From: Massilia sp. Mn16-1_5
Lineage (GTDB): Bacteria; Pseudomonadota; Gammaproteobacteria; Burkholderiales; Burkholderiaceae_D
Length of the DNA: 64,000 bases
NCBI RefSeq assembly: GCF_004798585.1
Contig: NZ_PPXQ01000012.1
Span: 62,001-126,000, forward strand
Reading direction: 5' to 3'
Under the pieces are notes generated by a model. The model was not told the DNA's origin. It worked only from the letters and a program-made list of their open reading frames with translations, and ran no database searches. The translations under genes were made by a program, and so were the position numbers. Below, piece after piece: positions 50,285 to 59,937 of the stretch (position 1 is the stretch's first letter; the number at the start of each line of letters is the position of its first letter).

Positions 50285-51004
50285 ATGACCGCACCGGACC
50301 CGCAACACCACGACCCGGACCTGGAACGGCTGGTTGCAGAACGCACCGCCGCATTGACCGAGCTGGTCGCCCACCTGATGAGTTGCTGGGACGACGAGCG
50401 GCGCCTGCTTGCGCGCAAACTCCACGACAGCCTGGGCTCGTCGATGACCGCGCTGACGATGCACCTGGGCCTGCTGTCCAAGGGCCTGAGCGATCCCAAG
50501 GCACAGGAACGCGCGGGCCAGATGAAGACCCTGCTGAACGGCATCATCGAAACCAACCGCAAGGTCCAGCTCGGGCTCTGGAACGACAAGCTGGAATTTT
50601 TGGGCATCAAGGCGGCGCTGACCGAGCTGGTGGCCGAGTTCGGCCAGGAGCACGCCATGACGGCGCGCGTCAGCCTGCCCGACGACGACGACGGCTATCC
50701 GCGCGAACAGGGCGTGGCGCTGCTGCGCTGCGCCGAGGAAGGGCTGCGCAATGCCTTGAACCACGCGCGCGCAAGTGCGGTGGACGTCATTCTCGACGAC
50801 GATGGCGAGCAGCTGATGCTGACCGTGCGCGACGATGGCGTGGGGCTGCAGGAGCCGCCGGCGCCGGAGTCGCTGCGCTGCCACGGCTTGCGCCTGCTGC
50901 GCGAACGGGCGCGGGCGCTGGGTGGGAGTTTGACGCTGGCGGCGCTCGATGGGGGCGGTACTGCGTTGACCATGATTTTGCCGAGGCTGCGCCAAGGAGC
51001 CTGA
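50285..51004 (+). CDS. Soluble NarX/DesK-type sensor histidine kinase
   Basis: A 239-residue HisKA_3 kinase with H47 in ARKLHDSLGSSM and an HATPase domain (N-box LLRCAEEGLRNALNHA, then DDGVGL). It has only a short N-terminal coiled coil (residues 12-40) and no membrane or sensor domain. HisKA_3 kinases pair with NarL/LuxR-type regulators, but none lies nearby, so it is an orphan. It may act within a larger complex or phosphorelay. A palindromic element follows its stop. Confidence 0.9.
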   Translation: MTAPDPQHHDPDLERLVAERTAALTELVAHLMSCWDDERRLLARKLHDSLGSSMTALTMHLGLLSKGLSDPKAQERAGQMKTLLNGIIETNRKVQLGLWNDKLEFLGIKAALTELVAEFGQEHAMTARVSLPDDDDGYPREQGVALLRCAEEGLRNALNHARASAVDVILDDDGEQLMLTVRDDGVGLQEPPAPESLRCHGLRLLRERARALGGSLTLAALDGGGTALTMILPRLRQGA

Positions 51005-51039
51005 TTTTTCAGAAGGCCGGGCATTCGACCGCACGTAAA

Positions 51040-51183
51040 CGCGCGGGCATGCCCGCCCTACGTTACACCACTGCTGCGGACGATGCATACGGTATGGTGC
51101 GCTGGCCTCGAGGCAGCAGCGCACCGTACGGGGTCATTGCGGCCAATGGCCGCAATGACGGCTTCACCGGGCATGCCCGCGCG
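51040..51183. repeat. Palindromic element, copy B, with 16-bp inverted ends
   Basis: Perfect 16-bp terminal inverted repeats, CGCGCGGGCATGCCCG (51040-51055) and its complement (51168-51183), bound a 144-bp element. A second pair sits inside (TACGGTATGGTGCGCT..GCGCACCGTA). A central hairpin has 12-bp arms GTCATTGCGGCC (51133-51144) and GGCCGCAATGAC (51148-51159). The segment 51119-51173 matches copy A. It fills the gap between two convergent genes. Confidence 0.85.
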
Positions 51184-51184
51184 G

Positions 51185-52489
51185 TCAGTGCAATTTGACG
51201 AGCGGCGTCGTCCTGCGAATCAAAAACCGCGCAATCGCCAGCACCCCAGTCCGCATCGCCCCCAGCACCGCCTGGTGGTGCATCAGGTGCAAACTGGTGT
51301 ACATCACCCGCCCGATCATCCCCTCCACGAACCAGCTCGCGCCGCTCAGCGAACCCATCAGACTGCCGACGCTGGTGGTCTTGCCGAGCGAGACCAGCGA
51401 GCCGTAGTCGCGGTACTGGTAGGGCCTGTCGTCATGCGGCTTGCCCTTGGCGCGGCGCAGGAAGTCCTTGAGCAGGTAATCGGCCTGCTGGTGCGCGGCC
51501 TGGGCCCGCGGCGGAACCGGCTTGCCGGAGGCGTCGATGCAGGCGGCGCAGTCGCCCAGCGCGTAGACGCCGGGCACGCCTTTCACGCGCAGCTTGCCGT
51601 CGACCTCGATCTGGCCGCCCTTGTTGACCGGCAGGCCGAGCGCGCCCAGGAATTCGGGCGCGCGGATACCGGCCGCCCACACGCACAGGCTGGCCGGGTA
51701 GACGTTGCCGTCGGCGTCCGTGACCCGGTCCGCTTCGATCTTCGTGACGCGGCAGTTGTTGACGACGCGGATACCGCGCTCGTCGAGCAGTTTCAGGGCC
51801 GCGTTCGAGACCCGTTCGGGCAGCGGCGCCAGGATGCGCGGCGCGCCTTCCAGCAGCGTGATGCGCACGTCGCGCTTCACCTGCAGGCGCGAAAAGCCGT
51901 AGGTGGCGTACACGCCGGAGGCTTCGCGCAGTTCGGCCGCCAGCTCGACGCCGGTCGCGCCGCCGCCGATGATGACGACGTCGAGCGCGACCTCGGCGTC
52001 CTGGCGTTCTTCCCTCGCCTGTTCGGCCACCGCCATCAGGCGCAGCATGCGCAGGCGGAAGCGTTCGGCGTCTTCGGTGGCGTTCAGGGAAATCGTGTGT
52101 TCGCGCGCGCCGGGCACGCCGAAGTAATTGGAGGTGCTGCCGACCGCCATCACGAGCGAGCCGTATTCGATGCTGCGCTCCTGCAGCACGTCTTCGCCGT
52201 CGGCCGCGCGCACGGCGCCGACGGTGAGGCGGCGCGCCCCATGGTCGAGCGCCATCATGGGGCCGTAGACGAAGGTAAAACCGTTATCGTGGGCCAGCAT
52301 CTGGTAAGACAGGCCCTCCTGGTGGATGTCGAGGGTGCCGGCTGCCACCTCGTGCAGCGAGGGCTTCCAGATGTGGTAGAGGCGCATGTCGACCAGCATG
52401 ACCTTGGCGGGGCCGAGCTTGCGCCCCAGTTTGCAGGCCAGTTCCAGTCCGCCCGCCCCACCACCTACGATGACGATTTCGCTTCGCAA
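51185..52489 (-). CDS. Type II NADH dehydrogenase-like FAD oxidoreductase
   Basis: A 434-residue NAD(P)/FAD-dependent oxidoreductase of the NDH-2 family. The FAD motif is IVIVGGGAGGLELA at the N-terminus, the NADH motif VVIIGGGATGVELA lies near residue 171, and GVYALGDCAAC is the second FAD contact. The C-terminal helices (GSLMGSLSGASWFVEGMIGRVMYTSLHLMH) form a membrane anchor. It passes electrons from NADH to quinone without pumping protons. The TTG start at 52489 is supported by GGGAGG 7 nt upstream. It converges on the soluble kinase gene. Confidence 0.91.
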   Translation of the reverse strand: MRSEIVIVGGGAGGLELACKLGRKLGPAKVMLVDMRLYHIWKPSLHEVAAGTLDIHQEGLSYQMLAHDNGFTFVYGPMMALDHGARRLTVGAVRAADGEDVLQERSIEYGSLVMAVGSTSNYFGVPGAREHTISLNATEDAERFRLRMLRLMAVAEQAREERQDAEVALDVVIIGGGATGVELAAELREASGVYATYGFSRLQVKRDVRITLLEGAPRILAPLPERVSNAALKLLDERGIRVVNNCRVTKIEADRVTDADGNVYPASLCVWAAGIRAPEFLGALGLPVNKGGQIEVDGKLRVKGVPGVYALGDCAACIDASGKPVPPRAQAAHQQADYLLKDFLRRAKGKPHDDRPYQYRDYGSLVSLGKTTSVGSLMGSLSGASWFVEGMIGRVMYTSLHLMHHQAVLGAMRTGVLAIARFLIRRTTPLVKLH

Positions 52490-52601
52490 ACTTTCCTCCC
52501 TTGATTGTGCCGCCGGCCGAGCCGGTATTGGCTACAAGGCAAGTGTACACCCGGAGGAAAAATCGAGCGCGGCCATGGCCGCGCAGGAACAAGGAAGCGT
52601 G

Positions 52602-53123
52602 TCAGTGGCCGCGACCGTGACCGTTTCCATGACCATTGCCATGGCCGTGGCCGTGCTTGTCATGCTTGTCGTGCTTGTCGTGCTTGTCGTGACGGTCGTG
52701 ATGATCGCGGCGATCGTCGCGTTCCACGTAACGCACCTCGCGCACGACTTCGCGCACCACCGGACGCTCCACGTAGTGGCGCTCGCGGTAGCGCGGCGCG
52801 TAGGTGTTGGTGTACCAGTCGTCGCGCACGAACATCACCGGACGGGCGCAGGCGTCGTAGCGGCCGCAGTAGCGCGACCAGTTCTTGCGATGGCCCGGCG
52901 GCACGCGCAGGTAGATCGGCTCGGCGCGCACGTGGCGCACTTCGCGGATGATCACCGGCTGCTGGGTGTAGACGACCGGACGCTGAGCGAAGTCGCCGAG
53001 GTCGATGCGGCCGTAGAAGCCGGGCTGGCCGATGCTGATGCTGACGTTGGTCTGGGCCATGGCGGGAATCGCGGCGGCAACGAGGGCGGCGCCGAGGATC
53101 AGGGAACGGATCGGGGATTTCAT
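52602..53123 (-). CDS. Secreted protein with His-rich repeat tail
   Basis: A 173-residue protein with a signal peptide (residues 1-23, ending AIPAMA). The mid-region has Arg/Tyr/Val-rich sequence (RPVVYTQQPVIIREV) and two Cys (RYCGRYDAC). The His-rich C-terminal tail has (DKH)n then (GHGN)n repeats. The tail could bind Ni, Zn or Cu. The YxxR..CARP layout occurs in a Massilia-type conserved hypothetical family, but no function is known. It ends 112 bp before the ndh-like gene on the same strand. Confidence 0.75.
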   Translation of the reverse strand: MKSPIRSLILGAALVAAAIPAMAQTNVSISIGQPGFYGRIDLGDFAQRPVVYTQQPVIIREVRHVRAEPIYLRVPPGHRKNWSRYCGRYDACARPVMFVRDDWYTNTYAPRYRERHYVERPVVREVVREVRYVERDDRRDHHDRHDKHDKHDKHDKHGHGHGNGHGNGHGRGH

Positions 53124-53297
53124 GAGAGTCCTCTAATGGTGATGTTGGCCGAACTTTATCAGACGCAATGTGAAAACTTTGTACGCTGCAACACACATTT
53201 ACAAAATCCACGCTGTGGCTTTCGGCGCGGAATCGAACGGCGGACGCCACGGCAGCGTCGCTACAATCGGAACACGGACCCACCATACGAGGCTGAG

Positions 53298-53987
53298 ATG
53301 ACCCGTTTCCCCCTTCTCTCGAGCGGGGCCTGCCTGCTCGCCGCCACGACCGCTTTTACCGCGATCCCGGCCCGGGCCCAGGTCGGCGCCACGCTCGACC
53401 TCGGCACCACCGGCGTCGGCGCCCACCTGGTGCTGCCGATCTCGCCCGGCCTGAACGGCCGCCTCGGTATCAACTATTTCAAGCACGACTTCGACAAGCG
53501 CTCGGGCCAGGTCGAATACGACCTCGACGGCAAGCTGCAGACGGTCGACGCCCTGCTCGACTGGTATCCCCAGCCCGGACGCAATTTCCGCGTCACGGCC
53601 GGCGTGCTCTACAACGATACGCGCTTCGACGCCACCGCCTTGCCCGACCAGCTCGGCAGCTTCAGCCTGAACGGCACCCGCTACAGCGCGGCCGACGTCG
53701 GCCTGCTGCGCGGCAAGGTCGACTTCCGCAAGGCCGCGCCCTATCTCGGCATCGGCTGGGGGAACGCCCTGAACAGCGAGCGCGGCTGGAGCTTCGGCGG
53801 CGACCTCGGGGTCTTCTACCAAGGCTCGGCACGTGTGAGCCTGCGCAGCGAGGGCTGCCAGGTCGCCACGGCGCTATGCGAACGCCTGGCGCGCGACGTC
53901 GCGGCCGAACAGGAGCGCCTGGCCGACGACGCTTCGGACTTCAAGGTTTATCCGGTGGTGCGTGCCGCGCTGTCCTATCGCTTCTGA
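53298..53987 (+). CDS. OmpW-like outer membrane beta-barrel protein (copy 2)
   Basis: A 229-residue exported barrel protein with signal peptide (residues 1-30, ending PARAQ) and C-terminal LSYRF. It is the paralogue of the 5605-6270 protein: LDLGTTGVGAHL, YDLDGKLQTVDALLDW and DFRKAAPYLGIGWGN are shared. The Cys pair in the same loop (GCQ..ALC) is also kept. The two copies differ in signal peptide and loops, pointing to an old duplication. Ligand is unknown. The ATG at 53298 is the first in frame after the promoter region. Confidence 0.87.
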   Translation: MTRFPLLSSGACLLAATTAFTAIPARAQVGATLDLGTTGVGAHLVLPISPGLNGRLGINYFKHDFDKRSGQVEYDLDGKLQTVDALLDWYPQPGRNFRVTAGVLYNDTRFDATALPDQLGSFSLNGTRYSAADVGLLRGKVDFRKAAPYLGIGWGNALNSERGWSFGGDLGVFYQGSARVSLRSEGCQVATALCERLARDVAAEQERLADDASDFKVYPVVRAALSYRF

Positions 53988-54020
53988 TGACGGTATCATC
54001 GGAGCCAAGGAGGAACCGCC

Positions 54021-54161
54021 ATGAGATCGCCCGTCCTTCGCCAAGGCCTGCGCTGCGGCGCCGTCGTCCTCGCCTGCCTGCTGGCCAGCGCCTGCAAGGG
54101 CCGCCAGGAACCGGTCAAGCCGATCGCGGCCCAGCCCCTGGTCTGTTTTATTGACTTTTAA
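54021..54161 (+). CDS. Small lipoprotein, 46 aa
   Basis: A 46-residue ORF starting MRSPVLRQGLRCGAVVLACL and ending in FIDF. The lipobox LLASAC marks Cys 25 as the lipidation site, leaving a mature peptide of about 22 residues (KGRQEPVKP..). A strong Shine-Dalgarno (AAGGAGG) lies 7 nt upstream. The IS607-like element begins shortly after the stop, so the true C-terminus may have been changed by the insertion. Confidence 0.65.
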   Translation: MRSPVLRQGLRCGAVVLACLLASACKGRQEPVKPIAAQPLVCFIDF

Positions 54162-54257
54162 GGCCCGCCAAGGCGCCCTTGTTTGCCCGGTGCTGCCCGG
54201 CACAGGGTTCTTTACAGTTAGTATGAACTTGCGCATCCTTGAGTAGTCTTGTGCATT

Positions 54258-54602
54258 ATGAGCAAGCATGTTCCAATCAGGATGGCGGCCACGGCGCTTG
54301 GTGTCTCGACCAGTATGCTGCGGCGCTGGGAGGCGAGCGGGCGTCTCGCGCCCCTGCGTACCGAAGGTGGACAACGCCGCTACGACCTCGCGGCCTTCCG
54401 CTCCGGGCTCGCCCACGCCGCTCCGGCGCCGCGTCGGACGATCGCCTATGCGCGCGCCTGCAGCCACGACCAGCGCGCCGACCTGGAACGCCAAAAGCAG
54501 GTGTTGGAACGGTACTGCGCATGGCTCTACGACAGCCGCAGCTGCCGCAACCAAAAACCGATCGAAGGGGTGCGCCAGGCTGTCCAGGAGGCGCAGTGCT
54601 AA
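54258..54602 (+). pseudogene. IS607 TnpA serine recombinase, internally deleted
   Basis: A 114-residue remnant of the usual roughly 200-residue IS607 TnpA. Residues 1-55 are the MerR-like helix-turn-helix (VPIRMAATALGVSTSMLRRW). The recombinase start RTIAYARACSHDQRADLERQ follows, where the nucleophile Ser of YARVSS is replaced by Cys. The sequence then jumps directly to WLYDSRSCRNQKPIEGV, which resembles the conserved C-terminal end (LYGSRS..K..EG) of full-length TnpA. The catalytic core is therefore missing by an in-frame deletion. The ATG at 54258 is favoured. It may still bind DNA. Confidence 0.72.
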
Positions 54603-55792
54603 TCGCGCACCGCATCCGCCTCGACCCGAACAACGTCCAGGCAACCTATCTCGCTAGGGCAGCCGGCATTGCCCGCTTTTCCTACAACTGGGCCTTGGCC
54701 GAGTGGCGGCGCCAGTACGAAGCGCGCAAGGCCAATCCCGCCCTGCCGGCGCCGTCGCAACTGGCGCTGCGCCGCCAGCTCAACGCGATCAAACGCGAGC
54801 AGTTTCCCTGGATGCTAGAGGTGACGAAGAACGCCCCGCAGATGGCGATCATCCAGCTCGGCGAAGCATTCAAGAATTTCTTCGCACGCCGGGCGCGCTA
54901 CCCGACGTTTCGGAAGAAGGGACAGCACGACCGTTTTACTTTGACCAACGACCAGTTCCGGGTCGAGGGCAAGCGTATCCAGATCCCGAAGCTGGGCTGG
55001 GTGCGCACGAGGGAGGTCCTGCGCTTTGCCGGCCGGATCGTCTCGGCCACGGTCTCGCACAGAGCCAACCATTGGGACGTCAGCATCACCGTCGATACCA
55101 TAGAACCGTCACACCTGCCGCCCGCCGAAAACCAAGGCGCGGTCGGGGTCGACCTCGGGATAGCGGCGCTGGCCACGCTGTCCAACGGCGAAGTGTGGAC
55201 CGGCCCGAAGGCGCTGCGAACCCTGCTGGGACGGCTGCGCCGGCTGTCGCGTTCCCTCTCGCGCAAGGTCAAGGGCTCGCGCAACCGGGGCAAGGCGAAG
55301 CTGAAGTTGGCCAAGCTGCACGCCAGGATCGGCAACCTGCGCCGCAACGGCCTGCATCAGCTCACCAGCAGCATCGCGCGCCGCTTCCACACCATCGGCA
55401 TCGAGGGCCTGAACGTGCGCGGCATGTTGAGCAACCGGCGCCTGGCGCGGGCGATCGCCGACATGGGCTGGTACGAATTGCGCCGTCAGCTGAACTACAA
55501 GGCGGCTTGGCGCGGCGGCAGGGTGGTGGCGGTCGACCGCTGGTATCCGAGCAGCAAGACATGTTCAATCTGCGGCCATCTGCTCGACAGGCTGGACCTG
55601 GGCGCCAGGCAGTGGACATGCCCGGACTGCGGGACGGTCCACGACCGCGACGTCAATGCGGCCGTGAATTTGAAGAACAAGGCGGTAAGTTCTACCGCAA
55701 CGGCCTGTGGAGGGGCAGGCGCTGGCGCTGTGCGCATGCACGGTGTGAAACCGGCCCCGGAGAAGCAGGAATCCAGCAGCAGGCAGGTTTAA
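54596..55792 (+). CDS. tnpB: TnpB RNA-guided nuclease (IS607-type)
   Basis: A 398-residue TnpB, ancestor-type of Cas12 nucleases. The N-terminal OrfB/HTH region reads AHRIRLDPNNVQATYLA and ARFSYNWALAEW. The RuvC site is complete: D186 in GVDLGIAALA, E270 in GIEGLNVRG and Asp in HDRDVNAAVN (350/352). The zinc ribbon is CSICGH..TCPDCG. TnpB uses an omega-RNA from the element's 3' end to cleave matching target DNA and favour retention of the element. The GTG at 54596 follows AGGAGG, with a 7-nt overlap with tnpA. All key residues are present, so it looks functional. Confidence 0.92.
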   Translation: MLIAHRIRLDPNNVQATYLARAAGIARFSYNWALAEWRRQYEARKANPALPAPSQLALRRQLNAIKREQFPWMLEVTKNAPQMAIIQLGEAFKNFFARRARYPTFRKKGQHDRFTLTNDQFRVEGKRIQIPKLGWVRTREVLRFAGRIVSATVSHRANHWDVSITVDTIEPSHLPPAENQGAVGVDLGIAALATLSNGEVWTGPKALRTLLGRLRRLSRSLSRKVKGSRNRGKAKLKLAKLHARIGNLRRNGLHQLTSSIARRFHTIGIEGLNVRGMLSNRRLARAIADMGWYELRRQLNYKAAWRGGRVVAVDRWYPSSKTCSICGHLLDRLDLGARQWTCPDCGTVHDRDVNAAVNLKNKAVSSTATACGGAGAGAVRMHGVKPAPEKQESSSRQV

Positions 55793-55830
55793 GCAGTTAC
55801 GATCAGCTTTGCGTAAGTTTGGAGGAACGG
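55680..55830 (+). ncRNA. Candidate omega-RNA region of TnpB
   Basis: In this family the guide-bearing omega-RNA overlaps the tnpB 3' end and extends past the right end. A GCGGTA..TACCGC hairpin (55682-55698) and further G/C stems lie in the last 110 nt of tnpB. The downstream 70 bp before the helicase gene could hold the guide. The exact element boundary, and so the guide, cannot be fixed by eye. Confidence 0.4.
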
Positions 55831-55865
55831 TAAACTGTCGGCTGTTCATTTGCTCCAAGGTTCAC

Positions 55866-57110
<1,245 letters not shown>

Positions 57111-57127
57111 CGCCCGCACGTAGCCAT

Positions 57128-57170
57128 GAAAGAATATTTCAAGCGCGATCGCGTCGTGAAATATTCTTTC
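57128..57170. terminator. Perfect inverted repeat between convergent helicase and Pat-like genes
   Basis: GAAAGAATATTTCA (57128-57141) and TGAAATATTCTTTC (57157-57170) are perfect 14-bp arms; the 15-nt centre contains GCGATCGC. It is unusually A/T-rich for this region and overlaps the Pat-like stop codon. It may act as a two-way terminator or protect the 3' ends. Confidence 0.65.
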
Positions 57171-59847
57171 ACCTTAAGACAAGCCTGAATTTCCGCACGC
57201 CCTCCTCGCCCGCCGGGAATACCTCGAAGCCCAGCTTCTTCACCAGCCCGATGATGCGGTTATTCTGGGGGAGCGCCTCGCCCACGATTTCGCGGGTGCC
57301 GCGCAGGCGGCAGTAGTCGATCAGCTTCTGCATCAGGATTTTTCCCAGGCCGTGGCCTTTCAGGTCGGAGCGCACCGTCACCGCGAATTCGGCGCTGACG
57401 TTGTCCGGATCGGCCACCACGCGTCCCACGCCCAGCGTCTCCGGCAAACCATCGGGCCCGCTGCGGGTGGCGATGAACGCCATCTCGCGGTCGTAGTCGA
57501 TCTGCGTGAAACGCGCCAGCTGCGAGGGATTCAGTTCGCGAATGCGCACGAACATGCGGTAGCGCACGTCGTCGGGCGTGAGCGCGTCGAAGAAGCGCAG
57601 GTGGGCCGGGCCATCCTCGGGCCGCACGGGGCGCAGCAGCAGCTCGCCGTCTCCCCAGGCGATGCGCTCTTCCAGCTCGCGCGGATAGGGCCGGATCGCG
57701 AGGCGGTCCAGCGTGCTGCCGGAACGGTCGGCCAGCGCCAGGCGCATGCGGGCGTCGAGCACGATGGCGCCATTGGCGTCGGCCAGCAGCGGATTGATGT
57801 CGAGTTCGACGATTTCCGGAATGTCGCAGACCAGGCGCGAGACCTGCACCAGGGTCGCGACGATGGCGTCCATGTCGCTTGGGGGCCGGTTGCGGTAGCC
57901 GGCCAGCAGCCGCGCCACGCGCGTGCGGTCGATCATGTCGCGCGCCAGCACGGCGTTCAGCGGCGGCAGCGCCACCGCGTGGTCGTCCGCTACCTGCACC
58001 GCGATGCCGCCCTGGCCGAACAGGATCACCGGCCCGAACACGGGATCGGTAGCGGCGCCCAGGATCAGCTCGTGCCCTTCCGGCCGGCGCGCCATGGCCT
58101 GCACCGAAAAGCCTTCGAAGCGCGCGTCGGGCCGCATCTCCTGCAGGCGCTTGCGCACGCGCTGGGCGGCGGCGCGCACCGCCGCTTCCGAGTCGAGGTC
58201 GAGGGCGACGCCGCCGACGTCCGACTTGTGCATCACGTCGGGCGAGAGGATCTTGACGGCCACCGGGAAGCCGATGCCGCGCGCGGCCGCCACCGCCTCG
58301 TCGACCGTGTCGGCGGCGCGCGTCTCGACCAGCGACATGCCATAGGCGCGCAGGATGGCCTTGGTCTCCGGGTCGGACAGCAGGTAGCGCCCGGCCGCCA
58401 GGGCCTCGCGCACCAGCGCGCGCGCAGTCCCGCGTTCGCTGGCGGCGATGCTCGAGACCGAGGGCGGCACCTGCATCAGCAGGTTCTGGTTCTGGCGGTA
58501 GTGCACGATCTGCAGGAAACCCGCGACCGCGTCTTCCGGCGTGTCGAAGGTCGGCATGCCGGCATTCGAGGCGATCTCGCGCGCGCCGGCGACCGAGTCG
58601 CCGCCCAGCCAGCAGGACAGCACGTTGCGCGAGGCGCTTTTGGCCAGCGGCGCGATCGCGCGCGCGATGTCGGCGCTGTCGACGTTGGCGGTGGGCGCGT
58701 GCACGACCAGCACCGCGTCCGTGTTCGGGTCGCGCAGCAGCAGTTCCAGGGCCTGGCGGTAGCGCTCCGGTTCGGCGTCGCCTTGCAGGTTGACGGGGTT
58801 GGCGCGCGCGCCGGCGGGCAGCAGCGCCGCCAGGCTTTCCAAGGTCTGCGGCGCCAGCGCGGCCGCAGTCCCGCCGCCGCACACCAGCGCATCGAAGGCC
58901 AGCACGCCGGGACCGGCGCCATTCGCAACAATGGCCAGGCGCTCGCCGTGCAGCGGCTTGGCGTGGGCCAGGGTCTCGACCGCGGCGAACAGCTGCTCGG
59001 TGGTGAACACGCGCAGCATGCCGGCGCGCCGGATCGCGGCGTCGAACACGTCGTCCATGCCGGCCAGGGCCCCGCTCTCGCTCGCGGCGGCGCGCTCCGC
59101 TCCACCGGCGCGTCCGGCCTTGAGCACCAGGGTCGGCTTGCTGCGCGCCGCCGCGCGCGCCGCCGACATGAACTTGCGCGCATAGCGCAGGTGCTCGACG
59201 TAGAGCAGGATCGAGCCGGTGGCGCCGTCGCTTGCCAGGTAGTCGAGCACGTCGCCGAGGTCGACGTCGCCCGAGTCGCCCAGCGCGATGAAGTGCGAGA
59301 AGCCGATGCCGCGCGAGCGTGCGCGGTCCAGCACGCCCGTCATCAGCGCGCCCGATTGCGAGACGAAGGCGATCCGTCCCGGCAGCGCGCCGCTGTTGGC
59401 AACGCTGGCGTTGAGCTTGATCGCGGGCGCCAGCAGGCCGGCGCTGTTCGGCCCGAGGATGCGCAGCAGGTAGGGGTGGGCCGCATCGAGCATGGCCTGC
59501 TTCAGCGAGCGTCCGCGCTCGTCGCGGGCGTCGGCCAGGCCGGCGCTCAGCACGATGGCCGCACGTGTGCCCTTCTCGCCCAGCTGGCGGATGATGGCCG
59601 GGACGGTCTCCGGAGGCGTACAAATCACGGCCAGGTCAGGGGCGGCCGCGAGCTCGGCGACGCTCGCAACAACCGGCAGGCCGGCCAGTTCGGTGTGCTT
59701 CGGATTGACCGGGTAGATCGCCCCGCCAAAGCCGCCCGTGACCAGGTTATGCAGCAGGGTCGCGCCCAGGCTTCCCGGCCGGTTCGAGGCGCCGACCAGC
59801 GCCACCGAGCGCGGCGCGAATAGTTTATTCAGGTTGCGGACGCTCAT
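57169..59847 (-). CDS. Bifunctional acyl-CoA synthetase (ADP-forming)/GNAT acetyltransferase
   Basis: An 892-residue protein of the Pat/YfiQ type. A CoA-binding Rossmann part (FAPRSVALVGASNRPGSLG) and succinyl-CoA-ligase-like domains cover about 1-450. An ATP-grasp domain spans about 490-700 (VAVKILSPDVMHKSDVGGV) and a GNAT domain the last 170 residues (DLKGHGLGKILMQKLIDYCRLRG). Such proteins acetylate lysines of acetyl-CoA synthetase and other enzymes; the synthetase half often binds acetyl-CoA regulatorily. The ATG at 59847 begins MSVRNLNKLF. It is divergent from the CDF transporter gene. Confidence 0.91.
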   Translation of the reverse strand: MSVRNLNKLFAPRSVALVGASNRPGSLGATLLHNLVTGGFGGAIYPVNPKHTELAGLPVVASVAELAAAPDLAVICTPPETVPAIIRQLGEKGTRAAIVLSAGLADARDERGRSLKQAMLDAAHPYLLRILGPNSAGLLAPAIKLNASVANSGALPGRIAFVSQSGALMTGVLDRARSRGIGFSHFIALGDSGDVDLGDVLDYLASDGATGSILLYVEHLRYARKFMSAARAAARSKPTLVLKAGRAGGAERAAASESGALAGMDDVFDAAIRRAGMLRVFTTEQLFAAVETLAHAKPLHGERLAIVANGAGPGVLAFDALVCGGGTAAALAPQTLESLAALLPAGARANPVNLQGDAEPERYRQALELLLRDPNTDAVLVVHAPTANVDSADIARAIAPLAKSASRNVLSCWLGGDSVAGAREIASNAGMPTFDTPEDAVAGFLQIVHYRQNQNLLMQVPPSVSSIAASERGTARALVREALAAGRYLLSDPETKAILRAYGMSLVETRAADTVDEAVAAARGIGFPVAVKILSPDVMHKSDVGGVALDLDSEAAVRAAAQRVRKRLQEMRPDARFEGFSVQAMARRPEGHELILGAATDPVFGPVILFGQGGIAVQVADDHAVALPPLNAVLARDMIDRTRVARLLAGYRNRPPSDMDAIVATLVQVSRLVCDIPEIVELDINPLLADANGAIVLDARMRLALADRSGSTLDRLAIRPYPRELEERIAWGDGELLLRPVRPEDGPAHLRFFDALTPDDVRYRMFVRIRELNPSQLARFTQIDYDREMAFIATRSGPDGLPETLGVGRVVADPDNVSAEFAVTVRSDLKGHGLGKILMQKLIDYCRLRGTREIVGEALPQNNRIIGLVKKLGFEVFPAGEEGVRKFRLVLR

Positions 59848-59937
59848 CGCATGCCCTTGCGTCCAGGCGTGCCCTTCGATAAACGCGAAATCGCTAGACT
59901 GGACCTCAAGCCAACCTCCTCTCCCGACAAACCGAAC

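Larger units (their letters stand above)
54162..55830 (+). mobile_element. IS607-like element with degenerate TnpA and intact-looking TnpB
   Basis: A tnpA-tnpB pair in IS607 order (genes overlap by 7 nt). No terminal inverted repeats were seen, as expected for IS607, so the ends given are approximate: the left limit is after the small lipoprotein, the right limit is before the helicase gene. TnpA appears to be missing its catalytic core, so the element is probably immobile unless helped in trans. Confidence 0.7.
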
